Shown: in pieces, positions 26,101-34,503 of the stretch | Layout: each line of letters opens with the position of its first letter | Position numbering within the stretch: position 1 is the first letter of the stretch | Assembly (NCBI RefSeq): GCF_001686925.1 | Contig: NZ_LVEN01000038.1 | Location: forward strand, 62,001-126,000 | DNA length: 64,000 nt | Origin: Flavobacterium piscis | GTDB taxonomy: Bacteria; Bacteroidota; Bacteroidia; Flavobacteriales; Flavobacteriaceae | Direction of reading: 5' to 3' | Made by a program: the position numbers and the translations under genes | The notes under the pieces: model-generated | Database searches by the model: none | Seen by the model: the letters and a program-made list of their open reading frames with translations, nothing else | What the model was told of the DNA's origin: nothing

Positions 26101-26122
26101 ATGTAATGCAAATGCATTACAT
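26101..26122. promoter_or_regulatory. Palindrome ATGTAATGC-AAAT-GCATTACAT
   Basis: Exact 9-bp arms with a 4-base spacer lie 31 bp upstream of the XRE gene start. This is the usual place for an autoregulatory operator of a small helix-turn-helix repressor. Confidence 0.5.
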
Positions 26123-26152
26123 CAAAAATATAAAAAAAAATGAAATTGCTAT

Positions 26153-26407
26153 ATGGGAAATTTAAGACCAGAGGATATAATTTTAAGAGATCAGATTAAA
26201 TTAAGGCTTAAAGAGTTAAGAGAAAAAGCAAGCCAAAATAAGTCTAATCTATCGAAAGATGTTGAGATAGATAGACAAAATTTTCAGGCATGGGAAAAAC
26301 TGGAGATTGGAAGAGGAATGAGCATTTATTCTATCGGCAGAGTTTGTAAAGCTTTAAAAATTACACTTAAAGATTTTTTTGATAGTGGTATATTCGACAA
26401 TACATAA
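26153..26407 (+). CDS. XRE-type helix-turn-helix regulator
   Basis: The 84-residue protein is a single helix-turn-helix domain. LRLKELREKASQNKSNLSKD and VEIDRQNFQAWEK form the recognition region, and SIGRVCKALKITLKDFFDSG is the typical closing helix pair. It is a DNA-binding regulator, likely dimeric. It is divergent from susC and preceded by a 9-bp-arm palindrome, so autoregulation and control of the susC operon are both possible. A terminator follows directly, making it a single-gene unit. The start at ATG 26153 gives a complete domain. Confidence 0.85.
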   Translation: MGNLRPEDIILRDQIKLRLKELREKASQNKSNLSKDVEIDRQNFQAWEKLEIGRGMSIYSIGRVCKALKITLKDFFDSGIFDNT

Positions 26408-26408
26408 A

Positions 26409-26430
26409 AAAAGATGCTTAGGCATCTTTT
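26409..26430 (+). terminator. Rho-independent terminator of the XRE gene
   Basis: AAAAGATGC (26409-26417) pairs with GCATCTTTT (26422-26430) across TTAG, and the 3' arm runs into further T residues. It starts 2 bp after the XRE stop codon. Confidence 0.82.
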
Positions 26431-26581
26431 TAATTTAGGTGAAAGATAAAAACACGTATTTATACGGGGTTTCTCTATTTATTAAAAAACTAATTTGCCA
26501 TTTCAAGGGACAATTATGGAAAACCGTAAAAGAAAATGAAAGTGGTTCTTTAAGTTTGGCATTAAAAGCTTAAAAATGGCA

Positions 26582-26635
26582 TAAAGCCATCTGAAAATGT
26601 ACGGTAGTACGCCATTATATGGCATGAATAAACGA
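26582..26635. other. Head element of cassette array 1 (attI-like or degenerate attC)
   Basis: The bases just before the first cassette (AAAGCCATCTGAAAATGTAC, a GTAC-GGTA-GTAC repeat, GCCAT-TAT-ATGGC, then GAATAA) resemble the bases before the first gene of the second array at 42451-42512. Both include AAAGCCA..TGAAAAT, a CCATTWTATGGC hairpin and GAATAA in the same order. It lacks the two-armed structure of the other attC sites. The position at the head of both arrays suggests an integration-site or leader role. That is inference. The stretch 26440-26581 before it shows only one short palindrome, ATGGC-ATAAA-GCCAT (26576-26590). Confidence 0.4.
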
Positions 26636-26670
26636 GTTAGCGGTTATGTTGAAAGAACGAATCGGAAAAG

Positions 26671-27060
26671 ATGAAATATTATAGATTACATATTGACTGC
26701 AAAAACAATTTTGAAACTTATTCCAAAATAACTGAAATTCTTGGAGTTAAGCCAACGGAATTTAATACCGAAAAAAAAGACGAAAATTTATATAGTTTAT
26801 GGACTTATACTTTTGATGAAGATGACCTCGAAACGCCATATTATGATTTCATAAATAATTTTTTAGATATAATTGAACCAAAATTTGCCGAACTCAAACA
26901 AATAGGAATTAAGAAAAAACATATAACATTTTGGTTAAACTATGAATATGACCAACAATGTGGGATGGAATTTAATCCGAAAGAAATGAAACGATTAGGT
27001 AAAAGTGGAATTACAATGTGTATAGATTGTTGGCAAAAAAACGCAACAGTTGAATTATAA
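26671..27060 (+). CDS. DUF4279-like protein (cassette 1)
   Basis: The 129-residue protein resembles small DUF4279-type proteins. An opening strand, YYRLHIDCKNN, is followed by TEILGVKPTEF, then LYSLWTYTF, and later HITFWLNYEYDQQCGMEFNP. Members are often found as lone genes and are discussed as immunity or defence-related, but function is not established. The gene fills cassette 1, running from the GTT junction at 26636 to the attC starting at 27077. The ATG at 26671 gives the expected start. The assignment is tentative. Confidence 0.55.
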   Translation: MKYYRLHIDCKNNFETYSKITEILGVKPTEFNTEKKDENLYSLWTYTFDEDDLETPYYDFINNFLDIIEPKFAELKQIGIKKKHITFWLNYEYDQQCGMEFNPKEMKRLGKSGITMCIDCWQKNATVEL

Positions 27061-27076
27061 AAGTGAATAAAAACAC

Positions 27077-27213
27077 AACCGCTAACAGCCGTTTGGCAAG
27101 ATTGGGGTTTTAGGCTGAATTTAAAGTTGGTTTTGTATTTGGAAAATTTTGTGTTTAACCAAAAAATCCCGCATCTTTATTCCCCAACCTCTCCAAGCGC
27201 CAGAACGTTATGT
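27077..27213 (+). repeat. attC-like site 1
   Basis: The start AACCGCTAAC complements the cassette-1 start. An inner arm, CGTTTGGCAAGATTGGGG, pairs with CCCCAACCTCTCCAAGCG near the 3' end. The site ends with CAGAACG-TTATGT, giving the GTT insertion point at 27207. The middle contains GTATTTGGAAAATTTTGTG, related to the middle of site 3. Confidence 0.75.
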
Positions 27214-27242
27214 GACAAATTACCACAACAAACTGTAAAAGA

Positions 27243-28295
27243 ATGAAATATAAAATAGAAGATATAAATTTTACAAAAATTACTCCAAAAGCTTTTGAAA
27301 ACTTGTGCTACGATTTATTGGTAAATTATAATTTTCATAATCTGATATGGAGAGATGGCGGTAGTGATAACGGAAGAGATATTGAAGGGAATTCTAATTA
27401 TTTAAACCCTTTTAGCACTATTGAACAAAAATGGTTTTTTGAGTGTAAACATTATTCAGCAGGAGTTCCTCCAGCCGATTTAAATTCAAAAATTGCTTGG
27501 GCAGATGCAGAACAACCTAATTTTTTAGTATTCTTTGTAAGTTCTTATATTACAACTTCAGCAAGAGATTGGTTAGAAAAAATTTCTACACAAAAAAAAT
27601 ACAAAATTTTATTAGTTGAAGGGCCTGATTTAAAAAATAGAATTGTTCAATATTCAGATTTGGTTGAACGCTATTTTTCCGAGAATAAATATGAGAAGTT
27701 ATTTAAGGATATGAAGGATTATAAAATAAAATTTAATATAAACCCAAGTTATGAAATATTAAAAGAAATAATAGAAAACATTAATTTAGATAAATTAGAT
27801 AAAGAAGATTTAGGGTTTATAATCTTAAACTTTTATGAACAATACAAAGCTTTTGAAGGCAGAAATGATTATTATGGGGATTTTGACGGGAAAATAATAA
27901 TTAGAGTTTTGGAACATCTAAAAAAGATTACAACAAATGATAGGCTCACATCATTTGATGAATACAAAGAAAATTACGATGAGCTTGGCGGAGTAGGTTT
28001 TTTAGACGAAATGTACTGGCTTGATGAAGAAGATAATGAAGTAGAAATGGAAAATTATCCATTTCAATATTATGATTTACATTTAAACTATAAAAAAGAA
28101 CAAAAATTTTGGAATGTTGGAAGATATGTATTTATCATATTTGAAGATTTAGCTTTTGAGATATTTAAAGATAATGAAACGGAAATAAGAATAATAAAGG
28201 ATTTTAACCCTGAAAAACTTCCTCAAGCAAGTCTAAACTTACCCGAGAACATCGTTGAAAAGTTCAAAAAATACGCAGAAAAATTCGTCACATAA
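27243..28295 (+). CDS. Mrr-like restriction endonuclease fold protein (cassette 2)
   Basis: The 350-residue protein has an N-terminal Mrr-type PD-(D/E)XK domain. KITPKAFENLCYDLL supplies the first acidic residue, WRDGGSDNGRDIEG at 36-49 supplies D46, and KWFFECKHY at 63-71 supplies the E-x-K pair (E67, K69). Mrr-like nucleases cut modified DNA or mobile DNA. The C-terminal 200 residues are acidic and not recognised. The stop codon TAA (28293-28295) lies inside the GTCACATAAC arm of attC site 2, so gene and recombination site overlap, which is common in compact cassettes. A defence role is inferred. Confidence 0.7.
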   Translation: MKYKIEDINFTKITPKAFENLCYDLLVNYNFHNLIWRDGGSDNGRDIEGNSNYLNPFSTIEQKWFFECKHYSAGVPPADLNSKIAWADAEQPNFLVFFVSSYITTSARDWLEKISTQKKYKILLVEGPDLKNRIVQYSDLVERYFSENKYEKLFKDMKDYKIKFNINPSYEILKEIIENINLDKLDKEDLGFIILNFYEQYKAFEGRNDYYGDFDGKIIIRVLEHLKKITTNDRLTSFDEYKENYDELGGVGFLDEMYWLDEEDNEVEMENYPFQYYDLHLNYKKEQKFWNVGRYVFIIFEDLAFEIFKDNETEIRIIKDFNPEKLPQASLNLPENIVEKFKKYAEKFVT

Positions 28296-28421
28296 CAGCC
28301 ACTACAACGGATTTGGGCATTTGGCTTAATGGTAAGATGGTCTTGTATTTGAATGATTTGGCAAATCCGAAGAATAGGCTTAATTTAATCCCAAACACGT
28401 TGTAGTGCCAAGACGTTGGCG
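28287..28421 (+). repeat. attC-like site 2
   Basis: GTCACATAAC (28287-28296) complements the cassette-2 start GTTATGTGAC. The inner arms CACTACAACGGATTTGGG and CCCAAACACGTTGTAGTG pair closely. The site ends in AAGACG-TTGGCG with the insertion point at 28415. It is strongly similar along its length to site 4. Confidence 0.8.
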
Positions 28422-28452
28422 GTCATTATAACAAACATAAACTAAAAAAAAA

Positions 28453-29307
28453 ATGAGTGGTTTCAAATTTAATAAAATCTACGTAATTGAATCTTTAGAT
28501 TCAAACGATGATAAACTTACAGGTCAGGAATTATATGAGGACTTATTGAGAAGAAAGACATATCAAATAAAGGACTTCAAAGCTGAATTATTTCAAATTG
28601 AAAATAAAAAAGATTTTTTTGAAAAACTCGAACATATTAAAAATGAAAGTATAACCGAAGGTTACTTCCCAATTCTTCATTTTGAAATACATGGCAGTGA
28701 AGACAAGACAGGTCTCGTCCTAAAATCAAACGAACTTGTAACATGGGAAGAGCTTGTCAAAGATTTACGGGATTTAAATACAATCATAGAAAATAATCTT
28801 TTTATAACAATGGCAGTATGCTTCGGTGCATTTATCATGAAATTAATCAAAGTGAATGAAGCGTCACCATTTTGGGGAATTATTGGGTCATTTGAAGAAA
28901 TATACGTTTATGATCTTGTAATTAGATACAATGAATTTTATACGGAATTCTTGGAAAGTTTTGATCTTAATAAAGCAGTTGAAAAACTTCATAATGCTAA
29001 TCCGAAATTAGAGTCATCATTTAAGTTTATTAATTCAGAACAAACATTTATAAACGTCAATAAAAAATATTTTTCAGAAAAATTTACACCAAAAGCTATA
29101 GGCGAAAGATTTAAAGATGGAATTAAGCAAGAAGGTATCAAAATGACTGACCGAAACAAAATGCACGATTTTCGTTTGAAATTTACTATGGAATTACATA
29201 AATCCAAAAGACAAACCTTTGAAGAGCATAAAGAAGCTTTTTTTATGATTGATAAATTTCAAGGAAATGCTGAAAGATTTAAGATTAGATATGATGAGCT
29301 AAAATAA
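28453..29307 (+). CDS. Caspase/CHAT-like peptidase protein (cassette 3)
   Basis: The 284-residue protein has the two catalytic landmarks of the caspase-like/CHAT fold. A strand ending in histidine, FPILHFEIHGSED (H80 followed by G81), precedes another strand, FITMAVCFGAFIMK, with a candidate nucleophile C123. Spacing between them (about 43 residues) fits the fold. CHAT and caspase-like proteases act in several bacterial defence systems, where a sensor activates cleavage and arrest or death. No partner gene is in the cassette, so it may act alone or with an unlinked partner. The C-terminal part after about 200 is charged and helical-looking. Confidence 0.62.
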   Translation: MSGFKFNKIYVIESLDSNDDKLTGQELYEDLLRRKTYQIKDFKAELFQIENKKDFFEKLEHIKNESITEGYFPILHFEIHGSEDKTGLVLKSNELVTWEELVKDLRDLNTIIENNLFITMAVCFGAFIMKLIKVNEASPFWGIIGSFEEIYVYDLVIRYNEFYTEFLESFDLNKAVEKLHNANPKLESSFKFINSEQTFINVNKKYFSEKFTPKAIGERFKDGIKQEGIKMTDRNKMHDFRLKFTMELHKSKRQTFEEHKEAFFMIDKFQGNAERFKIRYDELK

Positions 29308-29308
29308 C

Positions 29309-29444
29309 GACCGCCAACACACGCTACAAGCAAGCTGGGCATTTGGCTTAATTTGAAGATAGTTTTGTTTTTGAAAAATTAGTGTTTAACCGAAACATTA
29401 CGCATTTTTAATCCCAGCCTGCGTGTAGCGCGAGAACGTTGTGT
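29309..29444 (+). repeat. attC-like site 3
   Basis: GACCGCCAAC (29309-29318) complements the cassette-3 start GTTGGCGGTC. The inner arms ACGCTACAAGCAAGCTGGG and CCCAGCCTGCGTGTAGCG pair. The site ends in GAGAACG-TTGTGT with the insertion point at 29438. It begins directly after the stop region of the caspase-like gene. Confidence 0.78.
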
Positions 29445-29462
29445 GTAATTTAACAACAAAAA

Positions 29463-30575
29463 TTGTCAATGATAGAAATTTACTCGAAAGAACTTGAATT
29501 TATAAATGATTTATCTAAGAGAAGTTACACTGGTAACACTATGAATTCAAACTCTAGTGAAGAAGAAAGAATAAAGTTTAGGTTATTCAAAAAGAAACTA
29601 AAATCATTAGCCGAATATTTTAAAAATCAATTTAATGATGAGTTCGGAGAATTTACATTTAATGCATCCTCAGGAAACCCTATAAAGTTTAATGGCACAA
29701 AACTTAACAGAGTTTGGTCAGGAATTTTCAAAGGAGCACAAAACAAACAATATTCAGCTCAGATAAGTTTTGTAGTTAATGAACAAAACAAATCAATAGA
29801 TCTTGGTTTTTATTTTGGAAGAGCTTCTTCAAGAGGTCAATCTCCTGATCTTGAAAGATTACAGTTTTTAGGAAACACATTATCATCCTCTATCAAATCT
29901 AATATTGAATTAAGAAAGCAATATGAAGATTTAATAGATTTTGGATTCCAACCTATTTCTGCAAATAATAAAGTTGATAGCGAAAACTGGTTGAATATTA
30001 TTGCTTCAAATCCACAAGATTGTCAATTAGTTTATAAATTAGAACCAAATGAAAATGGAATAATTGACTTAACTATCTTGACGCTTTATGTTAAAATGCT
30101 TATGTTCATAATGGCATTAATTCCATCTGAAGGAACCGAAAAATCAATTATAAAATATTCATATTTAACTCCCGAACAAAGAGCTAAGCAAGCTGAAAGA
30201 AAAGCGTTAATTGGATTAAAGGGTGAAAAATTTATTATACAAAATGAAATTAAAAGATTAACAAAATTAAATATAAAACATAATAAATATTTATTTCACA
30301 TGTCTTTAATATCTGATTCTTTTGGATATGATATTAAGTCTTGTGACAAGAACGAAAACCATATTTTTATCGAAGTAAAAACAACAACACGAAAAAAAGG
30401 CGATTATCAAGCAAATCGCTTCTATATATCAAATTTTGAATTTGAATTTTATAAAAACAATAAAGACAATTATAAATTATTCAGAGTTTATGATATTGAT
30501 GATTCTCCCGAATTTGATGAAATAGAAATGGAAGAAATTAATTTAATTGCAAATTCATACATAGTAGAAATATAA
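29463..30575 (+). CDS. DUF3883 domain protein (cassette 4)
   Basis: The 370-residue protein has a C-terminal DUF3883-type domain from about 255. GLKGEKFIIQNEIKRL is followed by DSFGYDIKSCDKNENHIFIEVKTTTRKKG, which contains the G-Y-D-I and E-V-K motifs of this PD-(D/E)XK-related family. The N-terminal 190 residues include KIKFNGTKLNRVW-like and LGFYFGRASSRGQSPD segments resembling DNA-binding domains of 5-methylcytosine-specific enzymes, though I would not name one. DUF3883 proteins occur in restriction and other defence loci. It is the only gene of cassette 4. Confidence 0.7.
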   Translation: MSMIEIYSKELEFINDLSKRSYTGNTMNSNSSEEERIKFRLFKKKLKSLAEYFKNQFNDEFGEFTFNASSGNPIKFNGTKLNRVWSGIFKGAQNKQYSAQISFVVNEQNKSIDLGFYFGRASSRGQSPDLERLQFLGNTLSSSIKSNIELRKQYEDLIDFGFQPISANNKVDSENWLNIIASNPQDCQLVYKLEPNENGIIDLTILTLYVKMLMFIMALIPSEGTEKSIIKYSYLTPEQRAKQAERKALIGLKGEKFIIQNEIKRLTKLNIKHNKYLFHMSLISDSFGYDIKSCDKNENHIFIEVKTTTRKKGDYQANRFYISNFEFEFYKNNKDNYKLFRVYDIDDSPEFDEIEMEEINLIANSYIVEI

Positions 30576-30577
30576 AC

Positions 30578-30712
30578 TACACACAATAGCCACTACAACG
30601 GATTTGGGCATTTGGATTAATGGAAAATGGTCTTGTATTTGGATGATTTGGCAAATCCGAAAATAGAGCTTAATTTAACCCGAAACCCGCTGTAGTGCCA
30701 GAACGTTGTAGG
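30578..30712 (+). repeat. attC-like site 4
   Basis: TACACACAAT (30578-30587) complements GTTGTGTGTA at the cassette-4 start except for the last base (AAT instead of AAC), a change that may weaken the site. The inner arms CACTACAACGGATTTGGG and CCCGAAACCCGCTGTAGTG pair. The site ends in CAGAACG-TTGTAG with the insertion point at 30706. Confidence 0.75.
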
Positions 30713-30801
30713 GCATAACTGAAGAAAATCGGAGAATTCAATAGCCTATCGCAAAAAATATTGAAATTTAAATAACGAAAAAATAACCTAAAACTTTAAT
30801 A

Positions 30802-31395
30802 ATGAAAAAAAAAATAAGCATTTCAACATTTCTTTTATTAACTGTACTTTCTTCTTCTTGTAATAAGAAAAACAGTGATACTGAAAATAAAGTAAAGAAG
30901 GAAGAAACCGTAAGTGAAAATAAAACAATTACTTCATTTCAATTCGTAAATTCTATAAAAAAAGACATGTTTTTTTTAGATGAAAATCTTAATAAAGGAA
31001 TTGAAATTTCAGATTTTTTAATAGAAACATATAGTTATATTAGTAGTTATAATTCTTGTACACTTTATTGTACTCCTTATGATAAAAAAACAAATACATA
31101 TGTGTATACTTATGGTTATGAAAAAAACGACACTAAATCCCTTAATGGAAACAACTTAAATAAATTAATGTTAAGTTCACCAAGTTTTGTAGCACATTTA
31201 AAAAACCCTAGAGATTTAAAAAAATTAAAAATGTTTGATCCTAACAAAACGTATGTAACTACCCGAAATGATGTTGATAATACAAATGAGCCTGTTGACT
31301 CTAAAATTATCGATTTAGTCACTATAAAAGGAATATTAATTAAAGATCCAAAAGGTATTTTAGTTATCGAAGATGCTGAAATTATAAATCAATAA
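30802..31395 (+). CDS. Lipoprotein of unknown function (cassette 5)
   Basis: The 197-residue protein begins MKKKISISTFLLLTVLSSSC, a lipoprotein signal with C20 as the lipidated residue. A lysine/glutamate-rich linker leads to a compact domain with TSFQFVNSIKKDMFFLDENL, and later FDPNKTYVTTRND and a closing GILVIEDAEIINQ strand. No family is recognised. It would sit in the inner or outer membrane facing the periplasm. The cassette carries a leader similar to that of the SEC-C gene cassette at 43489. About 80 bp of non-coding sequence separate the stop from attC site 5. Confidence 0.7.
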   Translation: MKKKISISTFLLLTVLSSSCNKKNSDTENKVKKEETVSENKTITSFQFVNSIKKDMFFLDENLNKGIEISDFLIETYSYISSYNSCTLYCTPYDKKTNTYVYTYGYEKNDTKSLNGNNLNKLMLSSPSFVAHLKNPRDLKKLKMFDPNKTYVTTRNDVDNTNEPVDSKIIDLVTIKGILIKDPKGILVIEDAEIINQ

Positions 31396-31474
31396 ACATT
31401 ATAGTTCAAATCATTTGTAAAAAGAACTATGTAATAGATAAACAGAAATGGCAAGAGTTTACGCATATTGTTAC

Positions 31475-31602
31475 GCCCTACAACACACGTCTTGCGCCAT
31501 TTGCGAATTTAGTGGAATTACCGTTTTTTATCGTATTTTCGTTTAGCCGAAAATACTCGTCTTCGTAAGTCGCAAACGGCGCAAGGCTTGAGAACGTTAT
31601 AG
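31475..31602 (+). repeat. attC-like site 5
   Basis: GCCCTACAAC (31475-31484) complements the cassette-5 start GTTGTAGGGC, and the match extends to 14 of 15 bases outward. The inner arms TTGCGCCATTTGCGA and TCGCAAACGGCGCAA pair with one mismatch each way. The site ends in GAGAACG-TTATAG with the insertion point at 31596. It belongs to a different subtype from sites 2 and 4, sharing its middle with decayed site 7. Confidence 0.78.
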
Positions 31603-31650
31603 CCAATAGCACAACGACACTGCACAAAACAAAAAACCGTACCGACAGAA

Positions 31651-34503
31651 ATGCTAGAAATCAGAAAAGGAACAGCGACAAAAAATTATGAGAACACATT
31701 TTTTAGAGAGTTTGCAGACAATTTAAAAAAGATGTTTGACAAATATTCGCTTGACGGTTTACTGATTGCAAACTCTGAATGCGAAGCTGAAAAAAGACTT
31801 CAAATTGACGCTTTACTTGTAACGGAAAAAGCAGTTTTAATAATTGACTTCAAAAACTTCGGTGGTAAAATAACTTTACCGAAAAATGCTAAATCCGAAT
31901 TTGACTTTGGTAAGTGGACAAATAAAAACGGAGAACAAATAAAAGGTGGAAGTTCTATAAATCCTTTTATTCAACTAAAAACACAAAAAGAAAGATTTAT
32001 AAAAGTTGTTGAAAAGCAAATTTTAAAAAAACTGTCGCCAAGCGACAGTTTTAATGCTTATCATACAGTTAGAGCGGTTTGTTTTCAGAAACCTATTGAA
32101 TTAATTGGAAAAATTCCGTCAAATGAAGAATTGAACTTCTTCATTTTTGATAAAAATACTTATCTGGAAACAATCAAAGATATTATTGATATTTCCGACA
32201 AAGAAGTTTCATTATCCAAAAACTCGTTTGACATTTTTAAAGAAATTTTTAGAGCTGACCTATTTGACACTTCTGAAAAATACGACCAAGCAAACGACTT
32301 TACGTCTTATTATACCGAATTAGATTTTGACAATCTTTATCCTGACCAAAAATCAGCACTCAATGAAATTGAAAACTTCATCAAATCAGAAGAAGAAAAG
32401 ATTTTTATACTTCAAGGAACTTCATTGAGCGGTAAAACGCATTTAATTCCTTTCATTCAAGAAGTTGCGTTTAATAATCAAGTTGCAGAAGTAAAATTAT
32501 TTGCTTCTTCAAGCAGAATAGCAAACAATCTTTTAAAAAGTTCAAATTTAGAATTTGAAAGTATCTACTCTTACATTTATGGTGGTAATTCTACAAACAT
32601 AGACGAGAAAGAAAATGAAGAAGAAAACGAAAATTCTTTAAATTTAGAAATCGTTCCACTTTTAAAATCTGACGACACAGAAGAAGCAATATTTATCGTT
32701 GATGAAGCACATTTAATTTCTGATAATTATCATCAATCTGTTGATTTAAGATTTGGTTCTGGAAAGTTATTAAACGATTTTTTAGAATTTACTGATTTAA
32801 AAAACACCAAAAGAAAAGTAATTTTTATTGGAGACAGTTTTCAATTATCATTAGGAAAAAAAGAAGAAGCTTCATTAAATCCCGAATATTTGAGTGAAGA
32901 ATACAGTTTCAAAAACAATGCTTTTCAGCTAATTGACAAAGAAAATAAATCAATCATTGTTTCAGAAGCACTCAAAGCAGTTAAGTGTATTCGACAACAA
33001 TCATTCAATAATCTTGCTTTTAATTTTTCAGAAAACATAAGAACATTAGCGAAAGAAGATTTAAAATCCGAAATAGAAAACTCTATAAATAAAAATTCAA
33101 AAATTCTTTGTTATTCAAATTCTGACGCGCAAAAAGTAAACTATTGGATTAAAAATTCTATTCTAAAAAACGGAAATGAATTAACAAATGAAGATTTAAT
33201 AATTTTCGGAAACAACATTCGTGTTGAAGATGAAAATGACCCATTTGCAGAACCAAAGAAAATTTACAACGGTCAATTCGGAACAATATTAAGTGTTTCA
33301 GATTTAATCAAAAAAGATGAAAGACTTCTTGCGCCATTGTATTTTCGTCAAACGAAAATACAACTCAAAGAAACAAATCACGTTCTTTCATTTTTAAGTT
33401 TTGAAAATTTTCGTTTGAGTGACAAAGGCGACCTTTCAAAAGAGGAAATAATTTCATTTAATATTTTACTCAATCAACTTGCCGAAAAAGAAATATCCAA
33501 TTTCAAAAACGGTAAATATTATGCTGACGAAGACCTAAAAAGTTTATTAGAAAAATACGTTCCCAACACACGAAAAGGAATATCAAAACTACAAAAAGCA
33601 CTTAAAAAACATTTGCGTAGCATTCCATCGTCAGAATATTACAAATACAAAAATTCCGCACAAATCCGTTTCGGTTGGGCTTTAACCGTCCATAAATCTA
33701 TGTCTTACAAATGGAATGAAATCTATTTCAATGTTGAAACTGGTGGCGGAAAAACAAATGAAACTTATTTTAAATGGATTTACACAGGTTTAATTAGAGC
33801 AACTCAACAAGTTAGTTTAATAAACTACGAACCAATTAGTCCTTTTTTCATATTAACTATAAATCCTTCTGTTCCAAAAATCGACAAGGGAAAAGAATTG
33901 TTTTACGTTGCAGACAAAACGGCTGACCTTTCAACCTCTAATAAAACAATATCAGAAAAATTTAATTTCCCTGATACTGAAAACCAATCATCACTATTGC
34001 AATTATTTCAGTTTGTTGAAAATAAAATTGCTCAAAATGGTTTATCAATAAATTTATTAAATCATCCAAACTATCAAGAACTTTATGAAATTAATGGTAG
34101 TTCTGGCGAAAACGCAACATTTTCAGTTTATTACAACAACAAAGGGCAATTTAAAATGCCCAATTTGATGAAATCAACACCAAAAGAATTTGGAGAAGAA
34201 CTTATCAATCTTTTAAAATCTGAAAACCAAATTTCTGACTTTACTTTTATTCAAAGCAATTGGAGAAAATCAGCATACGAGCAATTAAATCAAAAATTAA
34301 AATCAAAAGAAATTGGTTTTAGTTACATTATACAAGTTCCTTACAAAGACACCATTCAATTAAACAATGGTAAAGAAACACTTGTTGCAGAATTGTATTA
34401 CGACGGAGGCGGATTTTTCACTTCAATAATTGCAATTTCTTGTACAACTATTGAATTTTGGGATGAAATTCAATTCATTTTTAACAAAATGAAAGAAAAC
34501 TAA
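31651..34503 (+). CDS. NERD nuclease-like domain plus DUF2075-type helicase
   Basis: The 950-residue protein starts with a NERD-type nuclease-related domain: RLQIDALLVTEKAVLIIDFKNFGG at about 50-73 gives the D and D-x-K positions. A superfamily 1-like helicase follows, with Walker A GTSLSGKTH near 255, Walker B EAIFIVDEAHLIS near 350 and late motifs RFGWALTVHKSMSYKW and WIYTGLIRATQQ near 670-715. NERD-helicase fusions are found in bacterial defence islands. The stop overlaps the next ATG (TAATG), so the TPR partner is translationally coupled. It follows the last attC but has no attC of its own downstream, so it may be cargo whose site has been lost. Confidence 0.78.
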   Translation: MLEIRKGTATKNYENTFFREFADNLKKMFDKYSLDGLLIANSECEAEKRLQIDALLVTEKAVLIIDFKNFGGKITLPKNAKSEFDFGKWTNKNGEQIKGGSSINPFIQLKTQKERFIKVVEKQILKKLSPSDSFNAYHTVRAVCFQKPIELIGKIPSNEELNFFIFDKNTYLETIKDIIDISDKEVSLSKNSFDIFKEIFRADLFDTSEKYDQANDFTSYYTELDFDNLYPDQKSALNEIENFIKSEEEKIFILQGTSLSGKTHLIPFIQEVAFNNQVAEVKLFASSSRIANNLLKSSNLEFESIYSYIYGGNSTNIDEKENEEENENSLNLEIVPLLKSDDTEEAIFIVDEAHLISDNYHQSVDLRFGSGKLLNDFLEFTDLKNTKRKVIFIGDSFQLSLGKKEEASLNPEYLSEEYSFKNNAFQLIDKENKSIIVSEALKAVKCIRQQSFNNLAFNFSENIRTLAKEDLKSEIENSINKNSKILCYSNSDAQKVNYWIKNSILKNGNELTNEDLIIFGNNIRVEDENDPFAEPKKIYNGQFGTILSVSDLIKKDERLLAPLYFRQTKIQLKETNHVLSFLSFENFRLSDKGDLSKEEIISFNILLNQLAEKEISNFKNGKYYADEDLKSLLEKYVPNTRKGISKLQKALKKHLRSIPSSEYYKYKNSAQIRFGWALTVHKSMSYKWNEIYFNVETGGGKTNETYFKWIYTGLIRATQQVSLINYEPISPFFILTINPSVPKIDKGKELFYVADKTADLSTSNKTISEKFNFPDTENQSSLLQLFQFVENKIAQNGLSINLLNHPNYQELYEINGSSGENATFSVYYNNKGQFKMPNLMKSTPKEFGEELINLLKSENQISDFTFIQSNWRKSAYEQLNQKLKSKEIGFSYIIQVPYKDTIQLNNGKETLVAELYYDGGGFFTSIIAISCTTIEFWDEIQFIFNKMKEN

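Larger units (their letters stand above)
26636..31607 (+). mobile_element. Integron-like cassette array without integrase
   Basis: Five single-gene cassettes are separated by five related attC-like sites, and all genes are on the plus strand. The signature is the relation between cassette ends. Bases after the upstream GTT are complementary to the start of the cassette's own attC: GTTAGCGGTT/AACCGCTAAC, GTTATGTGAC/GTCACATAAC, GTTGGCGGTC/GACCGCCAAC, GTTGTGTGTA/TACACACAAT (one mismatch) and GTTGTAGGGC/GCCCTACAAC. This is what insertion of circular cassettes at G-TT leaves behind. No tyrosine recombinase of the IntI type is in the window. The array lies in the cargo region between mob and tra. 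Confidence 0.75.

Noticed and set aside
26636..31607. Reading the repeated intergenic elements as a CRISPR array
   Set aside because: Repeats are over 120 bp, imperfect, each with its own hairpin, and separated by whole genes; no cas genes are present.
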